NCBI RefSeq assembly: GCF_038561935.1
Contig: NZ_CP102770.1
Span: 2,170,001 to 2,234,000, forward strand
Reading direction: 5' to 3'
From: Myxococcus stipitatus
Lineage (GTDB): Bacteria > Myxococcota > Myxococcia > Myxococcales > Myxococcaceae
DNA length: 64,000 nucleotides
Part shown: piece by piece, positions 63,901 to 64,000 of the stretch
Numbering within the stretch: position 1 is the stretch's first letter
Layout: each line of letters starts with the position of its first letter
Program-made: the position numbers and the translations under genes
The notes under the pieces: model-generated
The model's input: the letters and a program-made list of their open reading frames with translations, nothing else
What the model was told of the DNA's origin: nothing
Databases searched by the model: none

Positions 63901-64000
63901 GTCCATGGTGCCGCACTGAAGCCGCGCACCATCTGCTGGTGCTCCTCGGCGCCCAGGAGGGACAGTGCGCCCACGGGCAGGGCTGGTGTCTCCAGTGCGT
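54936..64000 (-). CDS. Nonribosomal peptide synthetase, three C-terminal modules with thioesterase (5' end beyond window)
   Basis: More than 3020 aa. The frame is open to the window edge, and the first visible residues look like the end of a condensation domain, so the gene continues upstream. Order seen: A1-PCP1-C2-A2-PCP2-C3-A3-PCP3-TE. Approximate positions: A1 63950-62540, PCP1 62400-62220 (LGGHSL), C2 62110-60790 (HHILVDG), A2 60740-59270, PCP2 59190-59000 (LGGHSL), C3 58930-57600 (SHLVCDG), A3 57560-56050, PCP3 55990-55770 (SGGDSI), TE 55720-54940 (GFSYGG). All three A domains have TSGSTG P-loops, YRTGDL and a NGK/SGK catalytic lysine, so all should be active. Hand-read specificity codes (GrsA positions 235-331): A1 D-I-E-S-I-G-T-L-C, A2 D-I-W-G-I-G-S-D-A, A3 D-A-E-S-A-G-V-I-T; no substrate is claimed. 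No epimerase or methyltransferase domain is visible. The TE releases the peptide by hydrolysis or cyclisation. Confidence 0.95.
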   Translation of the reverse strand, partial: ALETPALPVGALSLLGAEEHQQMVRGFSAAPWTLDGEATLASLLLASAGRTPDAIALVAPEGAFTFARLFAQASRLAAHLTALGAGPERVVGLCLERSADCVVSLLAIHLSGSTCLPLEPAHPSARRASLLRKSDARLLVSRPSMFDGAPLDIPLVQPEDAARSDAPLAPPVPARLDHLAYVLYTSGSTGEPKGVELTQRNLFHCFAALDALYDTSPGATWAASSSLSFDIHFEELLYSLTRGARVVMRPVGPLNLGRDILQHGITHVSLTPSGLAAAFEEPGAPEALRRLRVLISGGEVLPDALVRQLAFTDTRLINTYGPIETTLCVTADASERPVSLGSPLGHCQLYVLDGSLQPVPIGVPGEVFIAGPNLARAYRASPHLTAERFLPNPFSSTPGARLYRTGDLARWLPDGTLGFIGRSDLQLKVRGVRVELAEVEAALRLLPGVRQCAVIPRLAPPHTELVAFVVPDALPVDLAALRTALARHLPAAMLPSHFGLIEALPLSSSGKVDRNALSALPLPSSPASSFSPPVGHTEELLALLFSQVLGLDSLSRDADFFSLGGHSLAATRLVSRIRHAFNVDLSLSSFFSAPSIASLAQLIESQRFAQLPALSSPSRQPPDAPLQPTFAQERLWFLHQWLPGLRAYVIPEAIEFRGPLNVTALDAALRLLLQRHDTLRMHFASEEDHLTLQLSAVPSQVLHLEEVTSPPGATPAIPWARLREESRRLLPLTQGPLYHFRLFRLGAEHHVLLLVLHHILVDGLSLDLLLRELAQACAALHEGRAPDFAPIALSQTDVAAWQRLPTVRVHEEAHLDYWKQQLAGAPTLLSLPLDKPRPPVLGDAGALSTVRRLSLSRTQALTRLCRQHQVTPFMVLHAAFAALLHRYSGQDELCVGVPVSGRTHPAMDDVVGLFINTVALRSHFTPGLTFTDLLSQVRTTALEAFSHQAAPFERVVQALQVERGTDHMPLVQVMFDMGRELASPLEGAFPDLTAHKLLVDNKTSPFDLTLGATEVADGLEFAITYSTGLFEPATIERLLTHYLQLLEGALQAPGTAVARLPLLTGDEVHEALRQGRIAPASPPETCVHEDFVAQALRVPDRVALAFEGGQWTYRALEDWTRRAAHRLASQGVGQDQLVAAFGSRDESFVRAVLAIHRAGGAHMPLDARLPPARVAQLLAESQPPFVLATSHAEPRLAEVLSLVPAQLRPQVLTLDALAPVDLGALEHRTSPEALAYVVFTSGSTGVPKGVMVHHRGLRNHILGMVDGLRLREGDIIAQTAALSFDISVWQMLGALTLGATTLLISDESVRDPQRLATELALHGATVVGLVPSMIHALLEDSVASAIELPRLRCMITGGESMPPAVCRAWFERHPGVPLVPSYGAAECSDASTLHWMEAAPEGSTISIGVPKRAMEVHVLDEALQPVPPGVVGEFYLGGVGVGRGYRHRPDLTADRFIPHPFAETPGERLYRTGDLGRRRVDGCLEFLTRADFQVKVRGVRIELAEVEAALSSLPSVRACAVTVREARPGEKELVAWVVTPGHESPAALREALSQKLPSAMLPSRFVALATLPLNPNGKVDRRALSLQPVPAQEELAGEPPRGPTEEHVARLFREVLGVEQVWRDSDFFALGGHSLSATRVVSRVRKELGVQLPLSMLFTQPTVAGLAQAIDKAPRLQVEPTSAPRATTGPQLASRVQERLWYALQLPDAPPYVLNLAFVLEGPLQEAALEAALAATLERNQTLRTVFVHEHGTLHVHVRPTSGSVLERVDLSHLSPEAALAETHAAVSRQDQQPFDVARGPLYRFELLRLDSSGTRHALLLAVSHLVCDGLGLRVFLEEVAAAYRAALDGETRLLAPAPLQYADLVPAQRGEQADRQEAASLESWKQALANAPPVLDLPVDFPRRAPALNAHMRTTRVALNASLGAALQEVARRERVSTFTAVLALVQSWLHRLSGQGHVVVASPFSGRTLPETERMVGYFANVLPLCTDVTGNPSFQALLRRVQGVVSHATAHQEVTFKSISDAVSREGPRTAPALAQALVMLDSSSAFRMEQLSVSELDTEGVIPAYDVVVSLIQDAHGALGGILAFDSALFTAESRERMARSFEQWVHACLRTPDVPLSRLSMLSDRQRAEVLAALDGGPQEIPTGACIHTLFEAQVRRTPDAPAVAHGSTTWSYAELNARANLLARQLVKQGLLPEERVGVVMQPSTQAMAVLLGILKAGGTYVPLDADWPEARKRAVLERTDIHRLWVDEDVWEDHAWLVPHVAVPTCPESPPRDVGPGPRGVSDAQVAYIVFTSGSTGEPKGVMVEHRSVVNHNLAIVKRFGLRAGDRMLQFAPLTFDAAAEDLYPPLVVGATVVLRNGLVPAHAMTPYLEETDITLISLPPTYIEEWIRQMESSGQRLPRRLRLLAPGGDVLKRETYDAWVRVGGEHAPWVNVYGPTECTITSATCDIPGAEGLGTSDTFPIGRPIPGVRIYLLDDDLAPVLPGQPGGVYIGGAALSRGYLGAPHATAERFIPDPFHEAPGARMYRTGDLARLLPDGRLRFLGRADHQVKIRGFRIELAEIETCLRRFAGVEEAVVLALTTAAGVQSLRAYVQAPATVKAEALREQLAAQLPSYMVPASFVVLERLPINANGKVDRQALRDVQEPPPQAPQEEARSAPPSQRPFRSSLEMVLHRLWKEVLEQPDVDVGDDFFTSGGDSILAMRLLARLEEEFGLPLPLAVLFQNPVLRDSADAILDYLREESVRSCVVRLASRNTPPTAAPLFLFHGGDGEVHHYRELVPLLEPRFSCHGIQAPETLTPDRPLASFEERVATYARDIRAVQPHGPYRLVGFSYGGYPALGVAAHLEAQGEQVELLALVDTLTSELIGGSMPSLTQGPVLGLAAELGVLDESVPALLEGLSPEAQWEWLAEQGRARGQLSAHMRAADLQRMWKVLGEVLTPQAAKWNITAPGHVRPLIIRSTTTLTEFHDEALGWTRYMPRAQLDLESLTGQHADLLRAPRVEELARLLLQRVE

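Overview
The window is very GC-rich with strong G/C preference at third codon positions. Its gene set (NorR-type sigma-54 activator, orphan GAF histidine kinase, Hanks-type kinase, lipoprotein cytochrome, large NRPS, many lipoproteins) fits a myxobacterium (Myxococcota, Myxococcus/Corallococcus/Cystobacter-like). That placement is inference from gene content and composition; no rRNA or other phylogenetic marker is present. I found no tRNA, rRNA, CRISPR array, insertion sequence or phage gene.

Layout. 1-3228: peroxide defence: dps (cut by the window edge), ahpD and ahpC on the minus strand, and a divergent GAF-AAA-HTH sigma-54 activator. A near-consensus -24/-12 promoter faces ahpC. 3283-6962: an unknown protein and a polar amino-acid ABC importer whose binding protein and permease are fused. 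7127-11024: orphan histidine kinase, GNAT, and 5-oxoprolinase (pxpA-pxpB fusion plus pxpC). 11390-15803: triheme cytochrome lipoprotein, class V aminotransferase, and cysE-cysK. 16000-26703: acyl-CoA ligase, TfoX-like protein with a histone-H1-like tail, EEP phosphatase/nuclease, LysR/MFS divergent pair, membrane and secreted proteins, a Ser/Thr kinase downstream of an ODP-type diiron/MBL protein, and a DedA-like protein. 26893-32528: secreted EEP-lamin-tail lipoprotein, AI-2E permease, DoxX-like protein, ThrE exporter and pseudouridine synthase.

32559-35983: a translationally coupled chorismate-amination operon (component I, glutamine amidotransferase, class IV aminotransferase, RBBP9-like hydrolase). 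36026-43749: an accessory island and the best candidate for an undescribed system. It has a minus-strand three-gene operon (DUF559/Vsr-like nuclease, winged-helix-like protein, 1168-aa ATPase with an N-terminal AAA/STAND-like P-loop and a C-terminal HerA/FtsK-like motor). Divergent to it is a zinc-ribbon protein with an AbiEii-like nucleotidyltransferase signature, across a gene-free spacer holding a perfect 12-bp palindrome. I could not match this set to a named defence system.

43771-54908: SDR plus acyltransferase, an ABC-2 exporter, two convergent paralogous methyltransferases each with a duplicated N-terminal winged-helix unit, and two FtsX/LolC-like permeases with a LolA-like protein but no ATPase. 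54936-64000: the C-terminal three modules of an NRPS ending in a thioesterase; its N-terminus lies beyond the window.
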